Shown piece after piece: positions 8,995-18,512 of a DNA stretch of 64,000 nucleotides (positions are counted from its first letter, which is position 1; the number at the start of each line of letters is the position of its first letter). Below the pieces are notes generated by a model. That model saw only the letters and a program-made list of their open reading frames with translations, was not told the origin of the DNA and did not search any database. The stretch lies in assembly GCA_030065915.1 (NCBI GenBank), contig JASJCQ010000013.1, positions 1 to 64,000 of the forward strand. Direction: 5' to 3'. A program made the translations under genes and the position numbers. This DNA is from Woeseiaceae bacterium (GTDB taxonomy: Bacteria; Pseudomonadota; Gammaproteobacteria; Steroidobacterales; Woeseiaceae).

Positions 8995-9476
8995 TGCGTT
9001 TGCGCGCGGCAGAATCCGCGGACGTCGACGCCATCATGGCCTGGTTTCCCGACGAGTCGAGCATCCGTAACTGGGCCGGCCCCAACTTCGATTACCCATT
9101 CGATCGTGCCTCGTTTCATCGCGACTGCAAGTGGCGGGACATGGCGAGTTTTTGCGTGGATTCCCACGGAGTCCTGCAGGGTTTCGGGCAGTTCTACAAT
9201 CGATACGGCAGGGCAAATCTCGCACGGCTGGTCGTCAGCCCCGAATCCCGCGGCTGCGGGCTGGGCCAGTTCCTCGTCAATGCACTGATCGAAGAGAGCC
9301 GTTCCGTCCTCGGGCTCAGCGAAGCCGGCCTGTTCGTCTATCGCAACAACGAGTCAGCCTACTGCTGCTATCGGGCGGCGGGTTTCGAGGTCGCGGCGAT
9401 GCCTGACGACGTCGATCTCGGCGACGAGTCGCGTTACCTGGTGCGGACTATTCGCCCTGCGCGAGTCGGGTCTTGA
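8994..9476 (+). CDS. GNAT-family N-acetyltransferase
   Basis: A 160-residue acetyltransferase. The strand and loop ANLARLVVSPESRGCGLGQFLVNALI contains the acetyl-CoA pyrophosphate-binding pattern (R-G-C-G-L-G), and FVYRNNESAYCCYRAAGFEV is the usual C-terminal motif. The acceptor is unknown. It is the last gene of the seven-gene run; its final 29 bases overlap the end of uup on the other strand, so the two transcripts converge. Confidence 0.85.
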   Translation: MRLRAAESADVDAIMAWFPDESSIRNWAGPNFDYPFDRASFHRDCKWRDMASFCVDSHGVLQGFGQFYNRYGRANLARLVVSPESRGCGLGQFLVNALIEESRSVLGLSEAGLFVYRNNESAYCCYRAAGFEVAAMPDDVDLGDESRYLVRTIRPARVGS

Positions 9477-11364
9477 GTGCCTCGAGTTCTCCCCAACGGT
9501 CTATCCTGTCCTCTAGCTCAGCCTCCCGGTCCTTTAGCGCCCTGAGTCTATCCTGCACCACGTCGGCCGCCTGTTCGTAGAAACCGGGCTCGGCAATCTC
9601 CGCCTGCAGGTTCTCGATGACGGACTCCAGTTGCTCGATCGCCTCCGGCAACGCGTCGAGTTCCCGCTGGTCCTTGTAGCTCAGCTTGGCCGGTCGCTTC
9701 GGCTTGCTCGCAGCCGTCGACGTCGCAACCGTAGTGCTTTCGGAAGACTCCGAGGCCGGCTCATCGTGTACCGCGAGCGCGAGCCCCCGACGAGCCCAGT
9801 CGCTGTAGTTGCCGACATATTCATGCACACCCCCGTCTGATTCGAAGACCAGCGTGCTCGTTACGACATTATCGAGAAACTGGCGATCGTGACTGACGAT
9901 GATCAGCGTGCCCGCGTATTCTGCGAGCCTCTGCTCCAGTACTTCCAGCGTCTCGATATCGAGGTCGTTGGTGGGCTCATCGAGTACGAGCAGGTTCGCC
10001 GCGCGGGTGAATAGCTTCGCGAGGATGACGCGATTGCGTTCGCCGCCGGACAGGGCTTTCACCGGCGTCTGCGATCGCTTCGGGCTGAACAGGAAGCCCT
10101 TCAGATAGCCGACGATGTGGCGGTCCTTGCCATTCAGCTTGATATAGGTGCGACCTTCGCCGACGTTGTAGGCGACGGACTTCTCGAGGTCCAGCGCCTG
10201 CCGAAGCTGGTCGAAATAGCCGACCTCCAGGTTTGTGCCGAGTTTTAGCGTGCCGGTCTGTGGTTCGAGTTCGCCGAGCAGGAGTCTCAGTAGCGTTGTC
10301 TTTCCAACCCCGTTGTTGCCAATGAGGCCGATCCGGTCGCCACGCATGATCTCTATCGAGAAGTCTCGAATGACCTGCTCATCGTCGTAGGCGTATGAGA
10401 GATTCTTTGCGCGAATCACCTTGCGGCCGGACTGCTCGGCCTCCTCGATGTGGATTCTGGCCTGATCGCCCAGCCCGATGCGCTGCTCGCGCTCTTCGCG
10501 CATCTTCATGAGCGCCCTCGCGCGGCCTTCGTTCCTGGTGCGGCGCGCCTTGATGCCCTGGCGAATCCAGACTTCCTCCTCGGCGAGCTTCTTGTCAAAG
10601 CGCGCATTCGCGGCAGCCTCGTCTTCGAGCGCCTTTTCCTTACGCCTGAGAAAGTTGTCATAGTCGCCGGGCCAGCTGGTCAGCTTGCCACGGTCGATCT
10701 CGATGATGCGTGTCGCCAGCTTCTTCAGGAAGGCCCGATCATGGGTGATGAACACAATGGCGCCCGGCCAATTGTAGATGCGCTCCTCCAGCCACTGAAT
10801 CGTTGCGATGTCGAGGTGGTTCGTGGGTTCGTCGAGCAACAGCAGGTCGGGCTTCTGGACGAGCGCCTTCGCCAGCGCCACGCGCCGCCTCCAGCCACCG
10901 GAGAGCTCGCTCATCTTCTTGTCCGCGGGCAGGTTCAGGTCCGTGATCGTCTCTTCAACCCGCTGGTCGAGATGCCAGCCGTCGTGCGCGTCGATCTGTG
11001 CATGCAGCTGCTCGAGTTCCCGCAGGCCGTGCTTGTCGAGATTCTGCGCGGAGCGCTCCCGGTACTCGGCCAGCAGCTGTTCAATGCCCTCGAGGCCCGA
11101 GCGCACCACATCGCGCACGGGCAGATCGATAGCCTCGGGCAGATTCTGCGCAAGCTGGCTGACGATGAGCCCGTCCTTGCGCGTAATGTCGCCGCGGTCG
11201 GCGTCGATCTCGCCGGTGATCAGCTTGAGCGTCGTCGACTTGCCGGCGCCGTTGCGCCCGATGAGGCAGACGCGCTCCCCGGCGTCGATGCTCAGTGATG
11301 CCTCGCGAAGAATGCGCAGTTCACCGAAGTCGAGTGATATTTCGTCGAATCGAAGAAGTGACAT
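9448..11364 (-). CDS. uup: ABC-F ATPase Uup
   Basis: A soluble twin-ATPase of the ABC-F class, acting on ribosomes and linked in E. coli to precise transposon excision and DNA-branch processing. The 638 residues contain two Walker A motifs (GRNGAGKST, GNNGVGKTT) and two signatures (LSGGWRRRVALAKAL, LSGGERNRVILAKLF), each followed by LLLDEPTNHLD or LVLDEPTNDLD. The last 90 residues form the charged coiled coil typical of Uup rather than of YheS or EttA. It has no membrane domain, so it is not a transporter. Confidence 0.92.
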   Translation of the reverse strand: MSLLRFDEISLDFGELRILREASLSIDAGERVCLIGRNGAGKSTTLKLITGEIDADRGDITRKDGLIVSQLAQNLPEAIDLPVRDVVRSGLEGIEQLLAEYRERSAQNLDKHGLRELEQLHAQIDAHDGWHLDQRVEETITDLNLPADKKMSELSGGWRRRVALAKALVQKPDLLLLDEPTNHLDIATIQWLEERIYNWPGAIVFITHDRAFLKKLATRIIEIDRGKLTSWPGDYDNFLRRKEKALEDEAAANARFDKKLAEEEVWIRQGIKARRTRNEGRARALMKMREEREQRIGLGDQARIHIEEAEQSGRKVIRAKNLSYAYDDEQVIRDFSIEIMRGDRIGLIGNNGVGKTTLLRLLLGELEPQTGTLKLGTNLEVGYFDQLRQALDLEKSVAYNVGEGRTYIKLNGKDRHIVGYLKGFLFSPKRSQTPVKALSGGERNRVILAKLFTRAANLLVLDEPTNDLDIETLEVLEQRLAEYAGTLIIVSHDRQFLDNVVTSTLVFESDGGVHEYVGNYSDWARRGLALAVHDEPASESSESTTVATSTAASKPKRPAKLSYKDQRELDALPEAIEQLESVIENLQAEIAEPGFYEQAADVVQDRLRALKDREAELEDRIDRWGELEALKTRLAQGE

Positions 11365-11448
11365 AGGGCTGACGGTCAGGGCTGGTCTACAATCTTAACC
11401 TGACTCGTATCGCGGGTCAGTGACCGTTGAAGCCTGAGAGAACAGACA

Positions 11449-11655
11449 GTGACCGATGACAGACTGACAGAGATCGAATTCAAGCTCGCTCACCAGGAAC
11501 AGACCATTCTCGAGTTGAATGACGTCATCACCGACCAGCAGGCACGCATTATGCAGCTTGAGGAACTTTGCAGGTCCCTGATCGACAAAATGCAGAGTCT
11601 GGCCGATGCCGGCACCGACGACGGCGGACAGCACGAGATCCCGCCTCACTATTAG
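11449..11655 (+). CDS. slyX: SlyX family protein
   Basis: A 68-residue protein that is almost entirely one heptad-patterned coiled coil (LTEIEFKLAHQEQTILELND), ending in PPHY, the usual SlyX C-terminus. Its function is unknown; it is commonly encoded near slyD or in small housekeeping groups. The start is GTG at 11449. It diverges from uup and is followed 22 bases later by an unknown gene on the same strand. Confidence 0.87.
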   Translation: MTDDRLTEIEFKLAHQEQTILELNDVITDQQARIMQLEELCRSLIDKMQSLADAGTDDGGQHEIPPHY

Positions 11656-11677
11656 AAACGGTATAGCAGGAGAACGT

Positions 11678-12028
11678 ATGCAGTTGTCAGGAAAGAGTGA
11701 TGACGAGATCCTCGCGGTGGCCGACCCGATCATGGACCGCCTTATGGAGGGCTCGAATCGGATCGACCATGCCATGCACGTCAGCGATTTCACCGAGCGC
11801 CTGCGGTCGATCGTTTCCGAGGCGGGACTCGAACGGATGTGCCAGGACTTCCAGTCGCGCTGCGGACTGTTCAGTCGTCGTGAACTGGTGGCGATATTCC
11901 GCCGCAGGGACTCGGTTGCCGTCGTATGGCGCCAGTATGCGACAGAGACGGACGACGAGTTCGTCGCCGACCTCGTGCTCGTGGAGAAGGACGGCCGCTT
12001 CCTTGTGGATCACGCGCTCATTTATTAG
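11678..12028 (+). CDS. Unknown soluble protein, 116 aa
   Basis: Not recognised. It begins MQLSGKSDDEILAVADPIMDRLMEGSNRID and ends in DLVLVEKDGRFLVDHALIY, an alternation of helix then paired strands that would suit an NTF2/SnoaL-like fold, but I cannot assign it. The ATG at 11678 has AGGAGAA about six bases upstream (11668-11674), which decides this start over an upstream in-frame ATG at 11606. It is probably co-transcribed with slyX. Confidence 0.7.
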   Translation: MQLSGKSDDEILAVADPIMDRLMEGSNRIDHAMHVSDFTERLRSIVSEAGLERMCQDFQSRCGLFSRRELVAIFRRRDSVAVVWRQYATETDDEFVADLVLVEKDGRFLVDHALIY

Positions 12029-12131
12029 CGTCGTTTTGTCGGATTTGTGTGGCTCCCTCGTAACTTCATGAGACACTCCTCGCTCGTGACTCGCCCGTGC
12101 CCTGTCTTCTGTTTCAAGTGGTATCGAACCG

Positions 12132-13007
12132 ATGAAATGCGTCTATATCAGCATGGACTCCCTGGAGGATTTCGTCTCCGATGCGGACCTGTCGGTCCCG
12201 GCAATGGAAACGCTGGGCTGGACCGTCGAGAAACGCTCATGGCGCGACAGCTCCGTTGACTGGGATGCTGTCGACCTCGCGTATGTGTGCACGCCCTGGG
12301 ACTACCACGAACACCTCGACGACTTTATGCAGGCATTGGAACGAATCGACGCATCGCGAGCCTTGCTCGTCAATAACCTGGATACGATTCGCTGGAACGC
12401 GATCAAGACCTACCTGAGGGAACTCGAGAATCGCGGTTTCGATATCGTGCCAACCGAATGGCACGACGTTCTGACGGAGGGCTGCCTGCAGGCGGCCTTC
12501 GAGACATTCGACGCGGAGCGAATCGTGATCAAGCCGGTCGTCGGTGCGAACGCGATGGATACGCACGTGCTGGACAAGGGCACGGGGCTCGCGACAGCGG
12601 CGCTGCTCGAAGCCTACAGCAACCGGCCGTTCATGCTGCAGCCGTTCCTCGATGTAGTACAGGAGGTCGGCGAATACTCGCTGTTCTTCTTCGACGGCGG
12701 CTACAGCCACGCGATACTGAAGGTGCCCAAGCAGGGCGATTTCCGCACGCAGGAGGAGCATGGGTCCGACATCCGGCTGCACGACGCATCGCCGGAGCTC
12801 ATATCCCGTGCGCAGGCCATCGTCGATTCGCTACAGCCCGGGCCTGCCTACGCGCGCGTTGACTTCGTGACCGCAGAGCCGGGCGGGTTTCTGCTGATGG
12901 AACTGGAGCTCATCGAGCCGTCGCTGTACTTTCGTACCGATCCCTCATCGACAGCGCGTTTCGCGAGGGCCATGACCAACTTCTACCGGCGGGAGACCGG
13001 AACATGA
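12132..13007 (+). CDS. ATP-grasp ligase, RimK/DcsG-like
   Basis: The 291-residue protein has an ATP-grasp layout: an N-terminal pre-grasp part (VDLAYVCTPWDYHEHLDDF), a central lysine strand (RIVIKPVVGANAMDTHVL), and a C-terminal metal-binding stretch (YARVDFVTAEPGGFLLMELELIEPSLYF) with the E-L-E-L-I-E pattern for Mg-ATP. Relatives join a carboxylate to an amine, for example O-ureidoserine cyclisation or peptide tailing. Substrate unknown. Its stop overlaps the next ATG by four bases, so it is coupled to a lipoprotein cyclophilin, an unusual partner. Confidence 0.8.
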   Translation: MKCVYISMDSLEDFVSDADLSVPAMETLGWTVEKRSWRDSSVDWDAVDLAYVCTPWDYHEHLDDFMQALERIDASRALLVNNLDTIRWNAIKTYLRELENRGFDIVPTEWHDVLTEGCLQAAFETFDAERIVIKPVVGANAMDTHVLDKGTGLATAALLEAYSNRPFMLQPFLDVVQEVGEYSLFFFDGGYSHAILKVPKQGDFRTQEEHGSDIRLHDASPELISRAQAIVDSLQPGPAYARVDFVTAEPGGFLLMELELIEPSLYFRTDPSSTARFARAMTNFYRRETGT

Positions 13008-13600
13008 GAATTCTGATGCTCTTCGTGTCACTGATGATCGCGGCCTGCGGTTCGCCAGAGGCGAAGCGGCCTGAGATCCTGATGCAGACCAGCATGGGCG
13101 ACATCAGGATCGAGATCGCGGCCGATGTCGCACCGTTGACCGGCGCGAACTTCCTGCGGCTGGCAGAGGGCAGGTACCTCGACGGCGCCGGTTTCTACCG
13201 GGTTGTGAGACCCGACAACGACAATGGTACGCCGCCGATATCGGTCATCCAGGGCGGGGTGCAGGATCGTGGCTCGCCGTTCGCGCCGATCGCGCATGAA
13301 ACGACTGAGCGCACGGGCCTTAAGCATGTCGATGGCGCGATCTCGATGGCGCGCGCCGGGATCGGCACCGCGTCCACCGAGTTTTTCATCTGTGTCGGTG
13401 AACAGCCGGCCCTCGATTTCGGCGGCGAGCGCAACGCGGATGGCCTAGGGTTTGCCGTCTTCGGTCGAGTGGTATCTGGAATGGACGTCGTGCGCCGCAT
13501 CCATGCTCTCGAGGCCGATGCTCTGACGAGTAACCCCTACCTCGCCGGCCAGGTGCTGGCTAATCCGATCGTAATCGAGTCAGTCAGCATTGCCGATTGA
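13004..13600 (+). CDS. Cyclophilin-type peptidyl-prolyl isomerase, lipoprotein
   Basis: A short signal peptide ends in a lipobox-like IAAC with Cys15, so the protein is likely anchored in the envelope. The isomerase domain follows: IRIEIAADVAPLTGANFLRLA, a GFYRV segment and TASTEFFICVGEQPALDF. The catalytic Arg expected in the FHR position appears as FYR (residue about 66). Most bacterial PpiA/PpiB proteins are soluble; the lipid anchor and an insertion before IQGG are the odd points. Coupled to the ATP-grasp gene upstream. Confidence 0.85.
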   Translation: MRILMLFVSLMIAACGSPEAKRPEILMQTSMGDIRIEIAADVAPLTGANFLRLAEGRYLDGAGFYRVVRPDNDNGTPPISVIQGGVQDRGSPFAPIAHETTERTGLKHVDGAISMARAGIGTASTEFFICVGEQPALDFGGERNADGLGFAVFGRVVSGMDVVRRIHALEADALTSNPYLAGQVLANPIVIESVSIAD

Positions 13601-13656
13601 GACCAGTCGAGAGCCGGTCGCCGACTGAGGATCGTCAGCTTCGCCATCGAACGCGG

Positions 13657-16500
13657 TCAGGCGCGACGTTTTTCCGCTGCGCCACCGAGCAGCGGCTTCA
13701 GGTATTGCCCGGTGAATGACGCCCCTGTCGCTGCGACGTCCTCCGGCGTGCCCGCTGCGATGATTTCGCCGCCACCGTCACCACCTTCCGGGCCCAGGTC
13801 AATCAGCCAGTCGGCCGTCTTGATGACATCGAGGTTATGCTCGATCACGAGCACCGTGTTGCCCCGATCACGAAGCCGATGCAGTACCGACAGCAGCATC
13901 TCGATGTCATGAAAATGCAACCCGGTCGTCGGCTCGTCCAGTATGTACAGCGTACTGCCGGTGTCCCGCTTGGAAAGCTCACGCGCGAGCTTCACCCGCT
14001 GCGCCTCGCCGCCCGACAACGTCGTCGCATTCTGACCGAGACGGATATAGGACAACCCGACATCGAGCAGCGTCTGCAACTTTTTGGCGACGACCGGGAC
14101 ATTTTTGAAGAATTCCAGCGCGTCCTCGACGGTCATCTCGAGGACCTCGTGAATCGTCTTGCCCTTGTAGCGAATCTCCAGGGTCTCACGGTTGTAGCGC
14201 TTGCCTTCGCAGACGTCGCACGGGACATAGACGTCAGGCAGGAAATGCATCTCGACCTTGATGACGCCGTCGCCCTGGCAGGCTTCACAGCGTCCGCCCT
14301 TCACATTGAAGCTGAAGCGCCCCGGCATGTAGCCCCGCGAACGGGCCTCCTGCGTACCCGCAAAAAGCTCGCGTATCGGCGTGAATAGACCGCTGTAGGT
14401 TGCGGGGTTCGAGCGCGGCGTCCTCCCGATCGGGCTCTGGCTGATATCGATGACGCGATCGATATTCTTGAGCCCCTTGATGCTCTTGTGCGGCGCCGGG
14501 TTGTGGCTGCTCCTGTTCAGCTCGTCGGCGACGGCTTTGTACAGCGTGTCGTTGACCAGCGTCGACTTGCCGGAGCCGGATACGCCCGTGACGCAGGTCA
14601 TCAGGCCGACCGGAATGTCTACGTTGACGTTCTTCAGGTTGTTGCCCCTGGCGCCGCGTATCGACAGCTGCTTCTTGCGGTCGGGCTTTGCCCGTTCGGA
14701 CGGAACCTCGATACACCGGGCGCCGGACAGGTACTGTCCGGTCAACGAAGCCGGGTTGGCCTTGATCTCCTCCGGGGTACCCTCTGCGACAATCTTGCCG
14801 CCGTGGACGCCGGCACCGGGGCCCAGATCGAGGACGTGATCGGCGGCGAGTATCGCGTCCTCATCGTGTTCGACCACGATGACCGTATTGCCGATGTCCC
14901 TCAAATGTATCAACGTCGACAGCAGGCGCTGGTTATCGCGCTGGTGCAGCCCGATCGACGGCTCGTCCAGGATGTACATCACACCGACGAGCCCCGACCC
15001 GATCTGGCTGGCGAGCCGGATGCGTTGTGCCTCGCCGCCGGACAATGTCTCTGCGCTGCGGTCCAGGGACAGGTAGTCGAGCCCGACGTCCGACAGGAAG
15101 CCGAGCCGGTCGTTAATCTCCTTGACGATCTTGTCAGCAATTGTGGCTCGCCAGCCCTCCAGGGACAGCTCTTCGAAAAAGGCCTTCGCGTGGCCCACCG
15201 ACTTGCCCGAGATTTCGGGCAGAGAATGCCCGTCGACGAATACGTGCCGAGCGGCCACATTGAGTCGCGTTCCGCCGCAATCCGGGCAGGCCTGGCTGTT
15301 CAGGAACTTCGCGAGCTCCTCGCGAACGGCGCTCGACTCAGTCTCGCGATATCGACGCTCCAGGTTCGGGATCACACCCTCGAAGCGATGCCTCTTCTTG
15401 ACCTGCATACCGCGTGAGTTGGCGTAGAAGAACTCGATCTTCTCGTTCCCGCTGCCCCACAGGACGATCTTCTGCAGCTTCTCGCCCAGCGATTCGAACG
15501 GCTGCTCGATGTCGAAATCGTAATGCGTCGCCAGGCTCTGGATCATCTGGTAGTAATAGGTTGTCTTGCGGTCCCAGCCACGGATAGCGCCGCCCGCCAG
15601 CGACAGCGCTTTGTTGACCACGACACGTTCCGGATCGAAGAACTGCTTGACGCCGAGCCCGTCACAGGTGGTACAGGCACCTGTCGGACTGTTGAAGGAG
15701 AACAGGCGGGGCTCGAGTTCGGACAGGCTGTACCCGCAGATATTGCAGGCGAAGCGATCGGAGAAGACGATCTCTTCTTCGTCGCTGTCCATCCAGGCGA
15801 CTTTCGCGACACCGTCCGCGAGCCTCAGTGCCGTCTCGAAGCTCTCCGCAAGCCGCTGCTTCAGATCTTCTTTCACTTTGAAGCGGTCGACGATCGCCTC
15901 AATCGTGTGTTTCTTGCGCAGATCCAGCTTTGGGGGCTGGTCCAGCTCATACACTTCGCCGTCGATGCGCGCACGTACGAATCCCTGCGCCATCAGGTCC
16001 GCCATCAGCGCAAGATGCTCACCCTTTCGATCGGCAACGACCGGGGCGAGCAACATAAGCTTCGATCCCTCGGGCAGCGCGAGCACCTGGTCCACCATCT
16101 GGCTTACCGTCTGCGCCTCGAGATTCGTGTCGTGCTCCGGGCAACGCGGGGTACCGGCACGAGCGAAGAGCAGGCGCAGGTAGTCGTGAATCTCGGTGAC
16201 CGTACCGACGGTAGAGCGCGGATTGTGCGACGTCGACTTCTGTTCTATGGAGATTGCCGGTGACAGCCCGTCGATATGATCGATGTCGGGCTTTTCCATC
16301 ATCGACAGGAATTGCCGCGCGTACGCCGACAGCGATTCGACGTAACGCCGCTGACCTTCAGCATAGATCGTGTCGAAGGCCAGGGAAGACTTACCGGAAC
16401 CGGACAAACCTGTGAACACGATCAGCTTGTCTCTCGGGAGACTGAGATCGAGGTCACATAGGTTGTGCGTCCGTGCACCGCGGATGTCGATAGTTTTCAT
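13657..16500 (-). CDS. uvrA: Excinuclease ABC subunit UvrA
   Basis: The DNA damage sensor of nucleotide excision repair, a dimeric ABC-type ATPase. The 947 residues match E. coli UvrA (940). Two Walker A motifs are present ([13 protein letters not shown] near residue 31; [12 protein letters not shown] in the second half). Zinc-module cysteine pairs are visible: CNICG and CTTC in the first half, CEACQGDG and [10 protein letters not shown] in the second. Two ABC signatures read [16 protein letters not shown] and [16 protein letters not shown]. It diverges from the MFS-ssb pair across 73 bases. No full LexA box was seen there. Confidence 0.97.
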   Translation of the reverse strand: MKTIDIRGARTHNLCDLDLSLPRDKLIVFTGLSGSGKSSLAFDTIYAEGQRRYVESLSAYARQFLSMMEKPDIDHIDGLSPAISIEQKSTSHNPRSTVGTVTEIHDYLRLLFARAGTPRCPEHDTNLEAQTVSQMVDQVLALPEGSKLMLLAPVVADRKGEHLALMADLMAQGFVRARIDGEVYELDQPPKLDLRKKHTIEAIVDRFKVKEDLKQRLAESFETALRLADGVAKVAWMDSDEEEIVFSDRFACNICGYSLSELEPRLFSFNSPTGACTTCDGLGVKQFFDPERVVVNKALSLAGGAIRGWDRKTTYYYQMIQSLATHYDFDIEQPFESLGEKLQKIVLWGSGNEKIEFFYANSRGMQVKKRHRFEGVIPNLERRYRETESSAVREELAKFLNSQACPDCGGTRLNVAARHVFVDGHSLPEISGKSVGHAKAFFEELSLEGWRATIADKIVKEINDRLGFLSDVGLDYLSLDRSAETLSGGEAQRIRLASQIGSGLVGVMYILDEPSIGLHQRDNQRLLSTLIHLRDIGNTVIVVEHDEDAILAADHVLDLGPGAGVHGGKIVAEGTPEEIKANPASLTGQYLSGARCIEVPSERAKPDRKKQLSIRGARGNNLKNVNVDIPVGLMTCVTGVSGSGKSTLVNDTLYKAVADELNRSSHNPAPHKSIKGLKNIDRVIDISQSPIGRTPRSNPATYSGLFTPIRELFAGTQEARSRGYMPGRFSFNVKGGRCEACQGDGVIKVEMHFLPDVYVPCDVCEGKRYNRETLEIRYKGKTIHEVLEMTVEDALEFFKNVPVVAKKLQTLLDVGLSYIRLGQNATTLSGGEAQRVKLARELSKRDTGSTLYILDEPTTGLHFHDIEMLLSVLHRLRDRGNTVLVIEHNLDVIKTADWLIDLGPEGGDGGGEIIAAGTPEDVAATGASFTGQYLKPLLGGAAEKRRA

Positions 16501-16573
16501 AAAGGAGGCAATTTCGCGACGAGCAACCTGCTAATATACGCCGCCTTTTGACTCCGGCGCAAAACACGCGGCG

Positions 16574-17758
16574 ATGAATAGCGACGAGCCCAAAACAAAC
16601 AACAACATGCTGCCGTCCGAGCGCCGATCGGTCACCGTACTTGCGCTGATTGGCATGCTCAGGATGTTCGGCCTGTTCTCGCTGCTGCCGGTGCTCGCGC
16701 TGTACGCGGCCGGGCTCTCGGACGCGTCGCCCCTGCTGATCGGCCTTGCGGTCGGCGGCTACGGCCTGACCCAGGCGTCCCTCCAGATTCCGCTCGGAGC
16801 GCTGTCTGACCGGGTGGGACGCGTGCCGGTCATCGTCGGCGGCTTGCTGGTGTTTGCCGCCGGCAGCATTCTCGCTGCGAGTGCCGAATCGATCTACGGG
16901 GTCATAGCAGGCAGGCTGATGCAGGGTGCGGGTGCGATATCGGCGACACTGTCCGCATTGGTCGCGGACGCGACCCGGCCTGCGGTCCGGACGCGCTCGA
17001 TGGCCATCTTCGGAATCGGCGTAGGCTTCGCCTTCCTGCTTGCGATGGTCGTCGGCCCGTACATCGCCGCGGCGTTGGGCGTCCGGGCGCTGTTTGTCCT
17101 GAGCGCCGTGGTTGCCGCGCTGGCGATACTCATGCTGATGGCCGTGCCCGCCGAAGCCCGGCACAACACCCGGGCACAGAGCTGGGAATTCAGACAGGCC
17201 ATCACGCCGGAACTCCTGAAGCTCGATTTCTTCGTTTTCCTGCTGCATGCGATCCTGACAGCGAGCTTCGTTGCCCTGCCGTTCCTGCTTGCCGGGCGTC
17301 TCGAGTTGCCGATCACCGAGCATTGGACGATCTATGTCGGCGCCATGCTCGTGTCGCTGCTCGGCACTGTGCCGCTGATCCTGCGCGACGAGCGTCAAGG
17401 CAAGTCTTCGACCATCGTCACCGCGGTGCTGCTGCTGTTGGTTGCGGAACTTTTGCTGGCGTTCGCCGGGTTCTCGATGTCGGGCGTGTTCATCGCGCTG
17501 GCGCTGTTCTTCGCCGGGTTCAACTTCCTCGAAGCGGCGCTGCCATCGCGCGTATCGATATTGGCCAGTGACACCGCGCGAGGGGCCTCGCTCGGCGTGT
17601 TTTCATCGTCGCAGTTCCTGGGCGCCTTCGTCGGGGGAGTCGTCGGCGGTCGCTTCATCGCTGGCGGGGATCCGTCGCTGGTATTCCTCATCTGTGTCAT
17701 GTTCGCCCTGATCTGGCTGGGAGTGCAGGGGCTCATCCGGCCCAAATCCTTAGCCTAG
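16574..17758 (+). CDS. Major facilitator superfamily transporter
   Basis: A 394-residue inner-membrane protein with about twelve hydrophobic helices. The loop after helix 2 (GALSDRVGRVPVI) is the classic MFS motif. Its position between uvrA and ssb matches the arrangement in Pseudomonas, where a YajR-like MFS protein sits in the same place; this one lacks the C-terminal ferredoxin-like extension of YajR. It is probably a drug or metabolite exporter; substrate unknown. Confidence 0.85.
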   Translation: MNSDEPKTNNNMLPSERRSVTVLALIGMLRMFGLFSLLPVLALYAAGLSDASPLLIGLAVGGYGLTQASLQIPLGALSDRVGRVPVIVGGLLVFAAGSILAASAESIYGVIAGRLMQGAGAISATLSALVADATRPAVRTRSMAIFGIGVGFAFLLAMVVGPYIAAALGVRALFVLSAVVAALAILMLMAVPAEARHNTRAQSWEFRQAITPELLKLDFFVFLLHAILTASFVALPFLLAGRLELPITEHWTIYVGAMLVSLLGTVPLILRDERQGKSSTIVTAVLLLLVAELLLAFAGFSMSGVFIALALFFAGFNFLEAALPSRVSILASDTARGASLGVFSSSQFLGAFVGGVVGGRFIAGGDPSLVFLICVMFALIWLGVQGLIRPKSLA

Positions 17759-17854
17759 GCCCGGAATTGCGGGTGGCTTTTGCCCGGTCAGGCACTAAAA
17801 TAGGCCCCCCTCGGGAAGACTCCGAGCGGATAATCAGAAAAGAAGAGGTGTGGC

Positions 17855-18286
17855 ATGGCCCGCGGAATCAACAAAGTCATCATCGTCGGAAACCTGGGAC
17901 AGGACCCGGACACGCGATACATGCCGTCAGGTGGCGCGGTAACCAATTTTACCGTCGCAACCAACGAATCCTGGAAGGACAAGCAGACGGGTGAACAGAA
18001 GGACCGGACCGAATGGCACAAGGTCGCCATGTTCGGCCGGCTGGCGGAAATCTCCGCCGAGTACCTGCGCAAGGGCTCACAGGTCTACATCGAAGGTAAA
18101 CTCAGGACCCGCAAGTGGCAGGACCGGGACGGCAATGACCGCTACACGACGGAGATCATCGCTGACGAAATGCAGATGCTCGGCGGACGCGGCGGTGGTT
18201 CCGCGCCCATGGGTAGCGGTGATCCGGGGCCTGGGAGTAAGCCGCCGCCGCCAGCAGACGACTTCGACGACGACATTCCCTTTTAG
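17855..18286 (+). CDS. ssb: Single-stranded DNA-binding protein
   Basis: The N-terminal OB-fold ([22 protein letters not shown]) is followed by a short Gly/Pro-rich linker and the acidic tip DDFDDDIPF that recruits replication and repair enzymes. The 143 residues are shorter than E. coli SSB (178) because of a reduced linker. Its neighbours fit the usual uvrA/ssb association. Confidence 0.97.
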   Translation: MARGINKVIIVGNLGQDPDTRYMPSGGAVTNFTVATNESWKDKQTGEQKDRTEWHKVAMFGRLAEISAEYLRKGSQVYIEGKLRTRKWQDRDGNDRYTTEIIADEMQMLGGRGGGSAPMGSGDPGPGSKPPPPADDFDDDIPF

Positions 18287-18320
18287 CGCACGAGGCCGTC
18301 AGCCGCCGCGATACGGCGTT

Positions 18321-18380
18321 GCCGCCGGATTTAAAATGCTCATGTACTTGCGTGTACCCTCCGCTTTTAAATCCGTCGGC
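18321..18380 (+). ncRNA. Structured leader between ssb and miaB (candidate)
   Basis: The arms 18321-18336 and 18365-18380 pair over 16 positions with a single mismatch (18325/18376), enclosing a 28-base loop that itself holds GTAC-TTGC-GTGTAC, a small internal hairpin. A GC stem (GCCG/CGGC) closes the outside, and an AT-rich stem (GGATTTAAAA/TTTTAAATCC) forms the inside. It could be the ssb terminator (no T-run) or a folded leader for miaB. A 65-codon frame crosses it (18319-18516), ending in ATGA overlap with miaB, so a leader peptide is an alternative reading. Confidence 0.45.
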
Positions 18381-18512
18381 GCCTTGTCTCGCAACACCTG
18401 AACGCCTTCTCGGGTTGGTCACAGACGACCTCCTAGAGCAAGTCGCAAGCCTGCTTCTGGACCCTGACATGAGCTCAGCGCCTAATGGGTCGACACGACA
18501 GCAAGTACAGAA

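Noticed and set aside
16501..16573. LexA box between uvrA and the MFS gene
   Set aside because: The nearest sequence is CTG-N10-CCG, which misses the CAG half; not good enough to call.
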